Positions 1 to 12,700 of a stretch of 64,000 bases of DNA are shown here, piece by piece. The translations under genes and the position numbers were made by a program. Position 1 is the stretch's first letter. The number at the start of each line of letters is the position of its first letter. The stretch is from Owenia fusiformis (lineage: Eukaryota > Annelida > Polychaeta > Sabellida > Oweniidae). Location: assembly GCA_903813345.2 (NCBI GenBank), contig CAIIXF020000001.1:7875098-7939097 (forward strand). Reading direction: 5' to 3'. The notes beneath the pieces were generated by a model. The model ran no database searches. It saw only the letters and a list, made by a program, of their open reading frames with translations, and was not told the DNA's origin.

Positions 1-124
1 GGGGGCAACTAGAGAACCAATTGGGGTAGTTAGGGTGCTATTAGGGGGAACAAGAGAACAAATTGGATAACTAAGGGTCTACTAGGGGCTTCTAGAGAAT
101 GAATTGGGAAACAAGGGTGTTATA
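1..124. repeat. Tandem repeat, about 3 units of 39-44 bp
   Basis: Three diverged units start near 1, 45 and 86. Each has a G-run, then a segment like AGAGAACCAATTGGG, then AGGGTGCTATTAG. The array is cut by the window edge, so its true copy number is unknown. Confidence 0.7.
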
Positions 125-129
125 TATTT

Positions 130-695
130 GTATTTTTCTTGAAAATCAATATTTTATAAAAATGGGGTAGGGATACCATACTTTATCTGTATTATGAAGT
201 AATATCATTTTGGAGAGACTACATAAACCTATGGTATTTATCTGCTGTTTGCACTTCATTTATTATACTTGGAAGTTTTAGTAATAATCCAGTCACTATA
301 AATACATTTAGTCCTTGGAAAAGAGAATCTTGAATCTTATTTGTATAGTTATTTTACTTCAACAATAGGGCAGGTACCGCATAAATTTGACCAAATGTAA
401 TTATATTTAGACAAATCATGATAACTATGGATGCTAATTGATCATTACACAATAAAAAATATTACATGTGAGCACTATAAACACCAACCAATATGATAAA
501 AGGTATTATCTATCATTATTATGTGTATTTTTCTTGAAAATCACTATTTTACCATACTACATCTATAATATGGAATAGTGTCATTTCGTATAGACCAAAT
601 ATGATACCTGTGGTATTAATCTGCTGTTCATATTCCATTAATGATATTTTGAAGTTTTAGTTATAATTCAACCATTACAAGTGCACCTATTGCTA
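130..695. repeat. Direct repeat pair, about 170 bp each
   Basis: Segments near 130-305 and 525-695 are diverged copies in the same orientation. Both begin with ATTTTTCTTGAAAATCA and share ATCTGCTGTT and GAAGTTTTAGT in the same order. Nothing coding is visible. Probably remnants of a dispersed element in an intron of the first gene. Confidence 0.6.
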
Positions 696-1368
696 TATTT
701 AAACAATGCGCAGTTTTATACCGGACGCCAGAAACTGGCCAAAATATGATGAAAACAAGGGAAAAATCAAATCTAAATCATATTGAAATGGCTGTACAGA
801 TTAATGCCGCAAAGTTCTCAAATTGCATCTGGCAGATTTGAATTTAGGACACCCTAAATATACAGAAAAGTTACAAATATAGCATGCATCCAAAAGTTCC
901 ATCATTCTTGAAAATATGGCAATATATATTGCAGGACTAATATGCAGATCACTATTGTGCATATTAACATACATGTCTTATATGTCTTATGTAAATAATG
1001 CTAATATAGCAGAAATATGGAAATACATTAATATTGTATGTATACATTTAAAATACAATTTGTTTATTCTTTATAAACATATGATTTATCCTAAAATGGA
1101 TTTTGAATAAAATTAATAGTTCTAGTACCAATATGATATTATTTAAAAAATATTAACTTCACACAGTAAATGAATACATTTGGTTTTAGTGCATTCTGCC
1201 CTCAATCCCTTTAACCTACAAATGCTTTTTCTGGACAAGTCACCAAGAAGGATACTTTTCATACCCATTTATAAGTAGACTCAAACACATTTAAAAGCTA
1301 ATACTCAAATTATTTCTAGCATCAATAATGATATTTAAATAGTAGTAATTCTACCAGTTTATTTATAA

Positions 1369-1990
1369 TTATAACTAATATGTTATCATTAATATCAAAA
1401 ACATCTCAAAATTACCTAAACATTGGTTGAAAAAATATAATTATGACATCACAATAAATATGCAAATGAGCAAATAGACATATCTTGTTAATTATGAACA
1501 GGGGGCCTCAATAGCTTCATTTTGGTATATATATCATTAAAATCGGACCAAGAACATATGTACTATGTTCAAAAATATGATTTCTGATTAAATGATTAAA
1601 TTTTAAAGTTGCCATGGAAACGGCTGTTTTTAGCTTTTTTCAAACCTTGCAACCAATTTATTTCGAACTCAAATGATGAAACTTAGTTATGTCTACCAAT
1701 ACATTTTCAATTACAACTAATGTCTCATTATAATATCAAATATATCACCAAAATACCTCAAATCGGCTCAAGAATCTACTTATGACGTCATAATAGATAT
1801 GCAAATTAGCTAATTTGCATATTTTCTTGTTTATAAACAAGGGGGCGTCAATAGCTTCATTTTGATATATGTATCATTAGAATTGGACAGATAACAGGCG
1901 TTCTATGATCCGAAAGGTGATTTCTGATTTATTGATTATATTTTAAATGGTTGCTATGGAAACGGGTGTTTTTGCAATTTTTGCCCCAAA
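1369..1990. repeat. Tandem duplication, unit about 340 bp
   Basis: Two diverged copies lie head to tail with a 340-bp offset. Shared landmarks are the pair ATGACATCACAATA / ATGACGTCATAATA near 1442 and 1782, CAATAGCTTCATTTTG, and a block around CATGGAAACGG / TATGGAAACGG. No reading frame is conserved between the copies, so this looks like a non-coding repeat. Confidence 0.65.
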
Positions 1991-2295
1991 TTCAAACTTA
2001 GGTACAAGTGGATTTGAAATGCTGAAGTCCTTAGCTTTACAACGATACCTCATTTGTCCTTTTCCCCTTCGTGTATATTAATCACAATTTTCAGACCTCC
2101 ATTCTACTAGCCATTAGTTATTAGTCATAACTATGAAAAAACTAAATATCTAAACTACAAATACTAACTAAGGCAAAAGTACAAAAATATATACGAGATA
2201 TACAAAAACCCAAAATAAAGGTAGTATACATCATGATGAAAGGACAAGGTTACAAGGTTACATTTAAAGTGTGGTGCACATACCCTGCATTCTGA

Positions 2296-2631
2296 CTACA
2301 AATTCTTAAATGAATGATAAATGAATTTTCCAATGTGTCTTTGTAATGTTAAGTTTTTACTTGAAATGAGATTGACAAATAAATTTTCACTATAGAGGTC
2401 AAAGTTACTTAGAATTTCACGAGCCTTAGTGTACAGTAATTGTCTATGCTCATCATTCTTTGTACAAGTTAAAAGGGAATGACATTCATCCTCTATATGT
2501 TTACAGGTATTGCATAATCTTTCCTCTCTAGGTTTTGGTTTTGGCTTTGCATGTCCACGGGGTACCATCGAATAATTTTGGCAACGTACCGGAGAATGAC
2601 ATTTTACTAAGAAATGGCAATAATTTAGCAC
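2296..2631 (-). pseudogene. Non-LTR retrotransposon reverse transcriptase, C-terminal fragment
   Basis: The minus-strand reading frame ends in a segment typical of the C-terminus of jockey/LINE-type ORF2 proteins. It has a zinc-knuckle-like start (ERLCNTC), an acidic EDECHSLL block with a following cysteine, and a terminal GKFIYHSF motif before the stop. About 75 residues resemble the family; the reverse transcriptase core and endonuclease are absent. The upstream part of the frame runs into one arm of the adjacent palindrome, so this is a truncated, rearranged remnant. The family assignment rests on motif memory, not on an alignment. Confidence 0.6.
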
Positions 2632-3555
2632 AATATATTGTTTTAACTAGAGTTCTACTTTGATTTTGACAAAAGTAAGTATTCCATGCAATGGCTATTT
2701 CATTCATGAGTTTGTAGGAATTCTGTTGGAACCCAGTTCTGATCAAGTACGAAGTTATTGAAATCGGCGCAGTCAGACTTTACTCCGAAAGATGGTTTTT
2801 CGATTATAACTTTTTACAACATTTAAGTATAGACTTTTGAAAAAAGTACAGAATAGTCCTTATACTATTGAATAATTCTGTTATTTCTGATTCACACGAC
2901 TCTGATTTGTTTAATTAAAAAAAAAGTTTAAAAAATATTACTTAGGAACGTAACCGGAGCTGGGAACGTAACCGGAGCAGATCAGTTGAATTATATAATT
3001 TAAAAAAATAAAATATATGATTTAAAGCATATACAGATATATATTAATAAATACGCATTCGAACAATCCCGTATGTTTTTAAATTAGTATATGTGCTTTA
3101 AATCATATATTTTAATTTTTCTGATTAAATAATTCAACTGATCTGCTCCGGTTACGTTCCCAGCTCCGGTTAGGTTCCTAAGTAATATTTTTAAAACTTT
3201 TTTTTTAATTAAACAAATCAGAGTCGTGTGAATCAGAAATAACAGAATTATTCAAAAGTATAAGGACTATTCTGTACTTTTTTCAAAAGTCTATACTTAA
3301 ATGTTGTGAAAAGTTATAATCGAAAAACCATATTTCGGAGTAAAGTCCGTCTGCGCCGATTTCAATAACTTCGTACTGGGTTCCAACAGAATTCCTACAA
3401 ACTCATGAATGAAATAGTTATTGCATGGAATACTTACTTTTGTCAAAATCAAAATAAAACTCTAGTTAAAAAATATATTGTGCTAAATTATTGCCATTTC
3501 TTAGTAAAATGTCGTTCTCCGGTACGTTGCCAAAATTATTCGATGGTACCCCGTG
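2556..3555. repeat. 1-kb near-perfect palindrome (foldback element)
   Basis: The left arm starts at CACGGGGTACC (2556) and the right arm ends with its complement GGTACCCCGTG (3555). The arms run about 480 bp each to a centre near 3055 and differ by scattered substitutions and small indels. Near the centre each arm carries two tandem copies of a 16-bp motif, AACGTAACCGGAGC with flanking G residues (right arm in complement, one copy mutated). Its left edge abuts the reverse transcriptase fragment. Most likely a foldback transposon or an inverted duplication of a retroelement fragment. Confidence 0.85.
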
Positions 3556-3770
3556 ATGTCTTCCAGTCTCAATCGCCAATCGATGAAAACTCATTCGAAA
3601 TCTACTTATCGCCAATCTATACTTTTTATTATCTAATTTCAAATATAATTCAATTCTAAAATCTTTTTTGAACAATTTATACGTTCAATAACACTCCATT
3701 TAAGATAAGTAGACATTTTTAAGACTCTCAAAGTTCATCAACAATTACATTGTAAGTTCTTTTGTTTTAG

Positions 3771-6700
3771 CGCACTGGTGACAGCCCCCTTCCACACAGG
3801 TCAAGGTTGACCATAGTGAAGCTTGCAGGTTCTGAGAAGTTGTCAGATGAATCAATTCAATTACGTATGAGAGAGGGACCAACATTAAACAAGTCTGTCG
3901 TAGGATTGAGTCAGTATGTCGCTGCCTTGGCCAATCAGCCTTACCCCGATAGAAATGTCAGCAGCTTGTAAGTCAGGTTTTTATCATCCAACCAATAAAT
4001 TATATTCTCCGTTACATAAAAATATGATATTTTTCAGATTTTTTCAAATGCTTGTGAAAATGAAAGATTAAGGAACAATTTCTGGGACATACTTTCAGAA
4101 AACAATTCTTGTTAGAGCATCTAAACCTTGAATATCAACTATTAAGTACAATTTGTTGATTTGACTTTTCTAGTGATGCAAAGTTGCCGAATATTCTAAA
4201 AGATGAGATTGGAGGTAACTGCAAGACGAGGGCTATTGTTTGCTTGAAGCCGGACTCAGATCCAAACATTCTGACTGGGATACTAAGATTTTGTTCTCAG
4301 TTATCCCAAGTTGTTAACTTCCCTGTATTGAATGACAGTTTCACTCAGGTAGGTAATCTTAATAATCTATGACCACAATTGGAAAAATCATTTGAATGAT
4401 TGTATAGTTTGCTTTTTCTTTCCATTATTTCTTGCCATTTTAAATAGTGCACATTTTGTGATAGCTATAAGCCTCTAGCATAACTTATAACAGCTAATGT
4501 TTTATACTGATTGTAGGCCTACCATTAAAATAATAGGATTCTAACTAAAAAAATGCTGAAACTTTGCATTATTATGAATTCAGACATGCCCATTCCGATA
4601 AAATGGACTGAAATGTTTAATCTCAGCTCGTAATATGCTTTTCCAATGCTAAATGTTCACTGCAAAAAGTTGGAATAGCAAGGTTCTATTTAAAGCATAA
4701 CATATTTCCATTACAGCAACTAGTGACTCAGTTTAGAGCAAAGATCCTGACTCTGAAGGGAGGTATAGGTCTGGGGGCTGGCCTACCAAACACTTACCAG
4801 CTCGGAGATGTCCAGGATGAGCTCAGGAGAATACAAACAGAAAATGTAAGATGGGACTAATTTAGTGATTAATTGCTCCTACCCTCCCCACTCTATTTCC
4901 ACGTCGTCTTATGAATGGGGAGAAGGGACCATGACCCATGTTAATATTAGAAACCTATCAGCCTTACTTCAATAGAAATGTCAGCAGGTTGTAAGTCAGG
5001 TTTTCATCATTCCTATCATCCAACCTGAATTGTACATATGTATTCTATACTAGATATAGGAACAAATACACATGGAATTTTAAAAGTTATTAAGTTCTGA
5101 AGAAGAGGTTCAGAAGAGGTGACATATTGTTATAGTCTGTAGCTTTATTGTGGATGGTGTTTAGCATTTGGAGTTCAGCATCTGTAACAATTTGCGTTTG
5201 GCATCTGTAAAAATTTACAACTTACATTGGTAATGACATTTGTTAATGCCTAATGTCTTTATCATACCACATACTTCATCTAATTTCATATTTTTGTTGC
5301 TTATAAAGTTGGAGCTCCGTGACAGGAATGAGAGATTACATGAAAGATTGGAGCAGGTACAAGGAAGATTTGGCAACCTGGCTACCACTAAAACCGACCT
5401 GTCATCCCAACTATTGCTCTCAGAAGAGGAAAAATTAAAGGTATGACCAGTACCAGTGCTTTCATGAATCACCAGCCTTATCTTTACCAAAGCGTTTATT
5501 TCTGACAAGACCATCTAAAACGGGTGTAAATTTTCAAACAATTTACCATGAGGTTTACATTACATACAAGAAAATATTGTTTCCAAATTATTCTAGTTCG
5601 ATTTGTTTAATATGATAAATACGTGTACTGTGACAAATCTTTGAATTTTTATATTTATTCGTTGAATTTTAGGTATCTAAGACTCTCGTTGATCTACAAA
5701 TTGAGAACAATAAACTGAAGGAAGAACATGAGAAGGACAAGTTTGAGTTGACAAATAAGGTAGCAATTGAATTTTACTACAAATTAGTGTTATTCAGGAT
5801 TTATTCCTTTTGGCGAAAAATTCTGGTCAAAGTTGGTCAAATCATGCCAATTTCTGTGATGTTTCTATGTTTCAAATATACTCAAATGGGTTTTCAGGAT
5901 GAATGCCTATTTTCAATATTCTCAGGCTGGTGCATCACCTACTTGCTTTGATTCTGGGGAGAATTCATTGTCATTTTTATGATGTCACCACCAGAATTCT
6001 CCAACTTTCTTGTGGATGATGTTTGGTGGTTGGTATTTGGTGTCTGTAACAGTTGTTGTCTGTAACAAGTGGCAGGTAGTGATATTTTTGGATGTTCATG
6101 GATTGTGTTACCCATATTGTTATAGGCACCATTTTCATGACCAGCATTTGGCATCTGTAAGAATTGTTACACTTTTACAATTTCAACCAGCAGGTAGTGA
6201 CATTTTGCCATGTTAATGATTTGTATCATTTATGTTGTCTAACCATTTACAAGGCATTTGAGATTCAATATCCTAGATTTTTAATCATGATTGTATGCAT
6301 GTACTGAATGTCTTTTCAAAATTTATTTTGATGTCAAGGCCCTTTAATAGTATTTTTAAGGATCTTCCTAAAAGATGTAATAACTTTACTTCTATCTGAA
6401 TAGAAAACATATTTTACATTTTTTGTGTTTAAGATCCTTGCCTTGGAGAATGATCTTTTGGAGGTTGAACTTGAGCGAAACAAATATAAAAGTGAGTCAC
6501 ATAATGCCAAAGAGAGGCTTGCAGAAATGGAAAAAGATCGCAAAGATCTTGCTGATGAATACGTTACATTGAAGACAAATTATATAGCCATTAATAAAGA
6601 CCATGAACAACAGGTAAGAAGATTTTATGATTTTTTTTAGATTTATACACAATGTACAATGTACAATGTCAATGGTTTTCCTAAACACTGAAAGGTGGAA

Positions 6701-9700
6701 CTTTTGTTTTTTTGTATTTTGTTATTATCCCATCGAACGAAGTTCGGAGGGATATAGGGAACGCCTCCATCCGTCCGTCCATACGTACGTCCGTCCGTCT
6801 GTCCGTCTGTCCGTCCGGGCAATAACTCAAATACCGTTGGCCCGATTTTGTTCATATTTTGTACACATATACCTTATGGGGGTAAAAGTTCTGCTCGAAA
6901 GCCGATTTTCAAAATGGCCGCTCATTTCAATATGGCGGCCATTTTAGTGCCGATTTTACAGTAATTTAGGTGCAATATGTAAAACTGTTATATCAATATG
7001 TTTTAAATGTAAAAAAATTATAAAGGACATTAATAATGCTACAAATGTAGATATTAAAGAAGCACATGGCAGCCATCTTGAAAAATGGCGGCCTTAACTC
7101 GTCATTTTACGATTTTTGCTATAACTCAAAAAATAGTGGAGCGATTTTATTCATATTTGGTATGTGAATACTATAAGCATGGCACACTGTCCTATGACAC
7201 TTTTGGTAGAAGGCGGCCATTTTGAAAATTTTTTTGAAAAATGGCCACCATTTTAACGTATTTTACTATAACTCGAAAAGTAGTGGAGCAATTCTGTTCA
7301 TATTTGATATGTGAATACTTTAAGCATGGCACATTGTCTAATAAAACTTTGGGGAGTAGTCGGCCATTTTGAAAAATGGCCACCATTTTTATGTGTGTTA
7401 TTTTACAAGTACGTGTGCGATTTTTCAAAAAATTTAGAGGTGGCTACTGAAAAGCATATTATTTCTTCTGATGACAACTTGGCTAGTGAGCAACCATTTT
7501 GAAAATGGTGGCCTTTCTGGTGTGTTGTTTTATGATATTTGCTATTCGTTTGTAAAAATGCCAGCCATTTCTGTTCGATGGGATTCGCTACGCTTTGGCG
7601 TTGCCGTTGTTCTGGTTGTTATCATTATGTAAAGGGGCCCTAAAATGAAAAATTGCTAAAATGAAAAAATTAACTCATTTTACCTTATATACAATATAGA
7701 GTGCCAAACTTGAAGAGTTGAGCATGGAACTACTGAACCTAGTCAATGCCAAGGCAACACTTCTGCGACAGATGGAAAACATGGAAAGACTCCATGGAAT
7801 AGAACATGAGGACCCTGCGGAAGAAATTGCCAGGGTCCGAGCAGTAGTCACCAGACTATCAAAGAGACCTGGGGTAAGTATATGTTGATATTTTGTAGAC
7901 ATTCAAATTAATACTCAATATATTCAAAGACATATCATTTCTCTTAAATTTCATCAGTTAGGTGTAACACACTCTTGTTTCAATGCTCGGGAAACCACTG
8001 ACTTACTGTGTTTGTCTTTAATTTGGCGCTACTAATTTGATGTTTTGGGCCTACTGGCATCTATTTAATTTGACGGCTTTCAAGTGTCCCCAACATGCTC
8101 CTGTGTGTCCCGCTTCAAGATACTGATTGTCATTATTGTTGATGAACAATTTCTTCAATATTTCTCGTTGTTTATATAAACTTCAATATTTCTTGACCTT
8201 GTTGTTTCTATAAATTTAAATGGCCCAGCTATCTTGGTATCTTGGTAAGAAATGCACTGAATGAAAATCATGTCAAATCCCCGGGGATTTTGCCGACTTT
8301 TTAATTTGGCGATTTTTTCAATTCGCCAAAAGGAGAACCCCTGATAAGGAGAGCTTTTTAGAAGGACATTGCTTTTAATTCTGGATGTGATCATCATGGA
8401 AGTTTAACACTACATCAGAAATGATCTTAGATATTAGGTGATCTTAGATATTCCCAAAAACAACATGTGTGATATAAAAATTGCTTTTTTAAGAACATTT
8501 TTTGCAAGGCAATGAACTCGTTTTTGGCTCACACAGTGAGCCTATGGGATCGACCATGCGTCCGTCCGTTGGTCCGTCTGTCCGTCAACATTGGCCGCAC
8601 AAATTAAAACTGCTATTCGGATTGAGTCATATCCACATTCATTTTATGCATATCCATAATGCCTATTTGACCTATCATCGCCATTTCCCAAGTTTGCCAG
8701 GTTTCAGAGAAATTGCTGATTTTGACGTCAAAAAGTCAAATTTTCTGTAAATACTTGAAGTTAAATTTGTTGAAGTACAACTTTCAAATAACTCTATAAA
8801 AGTCATTTTCAGGAAACTTTCTCATGTGTAAAGTCAATGGGAGGTTTTGTGATTGACAAGAAGTTTGCCTTATACTTGATCATTTCTTGCAATGAATTAC
8901 AACATTACTAGATTTAAGCATTCCCTACATATTGCTCAATATATGTCAGCATCAAATTTTTACCGATTTTGAGATATTTGACGTCAAAAAACAGTAAAAA
9001 TAAGTTATTTTTCAACTTGCTTCAATTTGACCAAATTTTTTTTGAAAATCATCTACAAGTTCAAGAGTTCAAATCTGACATTAGGTTTAGGATTTGACCT
9101 TTACTTGACCTTCAGTGACCTTCAAAAGGTCAAAAAAGTTGATTTTTCAAATTGATTTTTGGATGTATATTTTGGTCAGCTTAATCACAAAAGACCTTAC
9201 TGAGCTTTGAATAAGTAAAATTTTCAAGGTGAAAGGTCATCAAACTAGGTCACACAACTGTGCTATCTAAATTTCTCAAAGTTCGAGACTACAAATCCAA
9301 ATCAATATTTTTGTTTGAAAGTCAGGATATACATTCCTCTGAAGGTTACAAACTGTGTGAGCACAGGACCGTGGGTCCTTTATTTAAGGTTAGACTCTTT
9401 ATTTGTGGTTCAAATCTGTGTATGGCCTGATGGGATAGGATCAACGTATCACAGTTGTAAGATACCTATTTATCTGAACTGTTAGAAAATCTATGGGCGT
9501 ATCCCTAGAAATATGTTTTTGAGACCTTTTCCACTCATGAGAATGACAGAATAATGAAACCAATTTGTAAAAATTCTCAAAATATATTTTTGGTAGAGCG
9601 CCCATTGATTTCTTTATGAAAACTAAGACTTTGCTTCATTATGTTACTTAGTCACTTTCTATTTTGCTCGTACAGTAATGGGAAAGTTATTGATTTTAAG

Positions 9701-12700
9701 CAAAATGTAATGGTTAAATATGGAAAATTGAATTTTATCGCTTCACAAAAACCATTCTACAAACGCATGTTTTAATAATTCGATAAAAATATTTCAGGAT
9801 GTATAAATTCACCTCATTTTTAAAAGTATGCTAAAATTTCATGATGATCACTTCCAGAATAAAATAGTTGTGTCCTTCTAAAAAGCTCTCCTTATCGGGG
9901 GTTCTCCTTTGCCAAATTAAAGACAAATGCAGTAAAGTAAGACACAGGGTGAACAATATACAACGCTTATGGCTGGTCCCATGGGTGTTCGGATTAGACA
10001 GGTTTTACTGTAGTATTTAAATATCTAAAATGACCACCTTAAGATATGCCTTCCATGTCCAAAAACTAATCATATCTAGATTTTCATACTTAGAAACATT
10101 CCTGAATTTCAAATCAATTTTCCAGTGGTTTGTTTGAACAAGAAAAGTGAGACATCAACACCTGATGTCTTTTTAAAAAAGTCTTGATTCTGGGAAACAA
10201 TCGTTATAAGCGCACATGGGCAAATAAAGCTGTGCTGTCTTAACTTGGGCGTTAGTGTTTCATACATGTCAGATATTTTGATGTGTCATTTCATTAATTT
10301 GATGTGTCATCTTCAATGATTTATGTATAGTACAATGGAAGTTGAGGGTTCTTGTTGGGGGATGGCAAATTCCTCAACATTAAAATTTTTCAGTTGTTGA
10401 CACAGCTACTGGCATGATAATGATGATATATACATTTAATTATCAATTTTGAGAAAAGTAAAGAAAGAATATTAAAAGATGTTGTTTGGATATTAACCAA
10501 ATTACTGATCCTGATTAGATAATGAATAATCATACTTATATTATCTCAATATGAAACTGTCAATGTCATTCTTATTATTCATTGCACTTAGTTTGAGGTG
10601 CAAATATCATAATATTTTTTGATAAAAGCAGACAATAGATTTTTTTCAAATTGAATCCACAGTGCATATTTCTGGTCAATATCTTAAAGGCAGAATCTGA
10701 TCTATAGGGGGTGACAAAATTACAAGCAACATGTATAATTGACCTGCCAATCTATTCTTTACAATATCAAATACAAGATCTCCCAAAAGATTCTTAATAT
10801 GTTATAAACTGGTGAAGTTATTAATGATTCAAAGTGCAAAATGAGTGAAAAATGTTTAAATTCTCCCAAATAATAAGAATGGTAACCATTCTTATAAAAA
10901 AATAATACATTATTGTAAAAATCTTTAGTTTTCCTGGAATAAATTATGCACTTTTGTGATTTTTAGAAAATAGACATGACAAGGAATGACATGAGCCAAA
11001 AATATTCTAAAATTGAGACAATTTTTTGTTTAGCCTGCTCGCTATATCTGATTCTCTCTTTAAGTTTTTGATATACATTAGGTTTATATAGTGTTTGAAA
11101 GTTTCCTTCAATGCAACCCTATTCTTTACATGTTTCAATCCCAAACTTGTGCTTTCTCAACAAAGTATGACCATTGTGACAATTCATATTGTCATGTCAA
11201 TTTGTAAATCAGTTATTTTTGACAATAGTCAGGAATGTCAAATACACTCATATCTTGAATGCCCTCTTGAAAGCTGGAAAACCGGGTTGTTGATGTTACA
11301 CCATATTCAGCAGTTGCTTCACTTATAGTTGTCACTGTTATAGGGATGCAATCATCAGGTGTTACTGTCATCTCAAAGGCAATATCGTATGCGTCACTCT
11401 GTAGCTTTGCACTCCATGTATTCACCTACAATAAAAGAAAAAACATTAACATTTACTGTAGCATACTTCTATATATATAGCAAACTGAGCTTGAAAGAGA
11501 AAGGCGCCTGTTCATTTAATATTTTTATTTTAACAAAGTGCAGTATTCATGTAATAACTGTTTCATGTTTTCTCTCTATCAGACAAGATTTTTGTAGCTT
11601 TTAAAAGTAAAATCTAACCTTGTATTCGCGAATGTAACTAACGCCTGTCAGCTACCGGATTAACCTACTGTTTTATGGCCAACTCATTTAAATATGAATG
11701 GAATAGTGGCAGGTTCTATTCATATTTAAAATGAGTTACCCATAGAATAGTAGGTTAAATCCGGTAGACAACAGGCGTTAGTTGCATTCGAGAATACAAG
11801 CTAAGTTTAGTCCAGCAACAGTTAGAAATACCTCAGTCTTGTGGACAGAGTAGCATTTTAAGACACTGAAACTTTGATACATAGATTTGGTTTAAGTTTA
11901 TACGTTAATGCCTTATGGTTAAAGGTCATATAGGACCTCTCCTTGAGAAAGAATTCATTATCTTGTATCAAGTAGAATAATGGGTGCAGTTTTTGCTGAA
12001 AGGAGACAATACTACTGTACTACCGGCTGGTTATTTTTTCATGTAATTTTCAAAATTAGGAGTGAGTTGATGTTTTGTTCGGTGGGACTGCCACTCTGGG
12101 GAGTTGATCTTTTTCAAATTCTTACATTTGTATAGATTGAGGAGCCGCTTTAATGTAACTGCTATCACTGCTACAATACTAACCATGAAATCTTTCCCCA
12201 GATTTTCTTGTCCCATAAAGCTTGCACTCTCTGGGATGCATCCATCAAAGTGAGGAAAGGCCTGATCGATTACATCACAGGTTCTGCCTGCTTTATTTAT
12301 ATTGTATTGCTTCTTTGCCACATTATCTTGTATGAACTTTATTTCTGACTTGTGTCCATTCATAGTGAAAATCCCTTCATATGCATTTGTTTTATTCCAA
12401 CGATCAAACCACCAATGGCCATCTAAAAAATTGGCCATACTTTGTCCACTGATAGTGAGGCCTTGAGTCATTCGAATATCCGCCTGCAGGATAAAAAGAA
12501 AGTACAAAATTATAAATATATACAGGGTGGGCCAAAATTAATAGTCATGCTTAAAATGAAAATACCAGATTGTCAATCTTATATTTTTTGTCAGAGGAAC
12601 ACTTTTGAGTAGAATGTCCTCAAGCTATTTCCAACAAAAAATGTAATGTTAGCAGTTTCAGATGGGGGGAGGTACATTGGGTGCGTCCACAACCCCTCTG

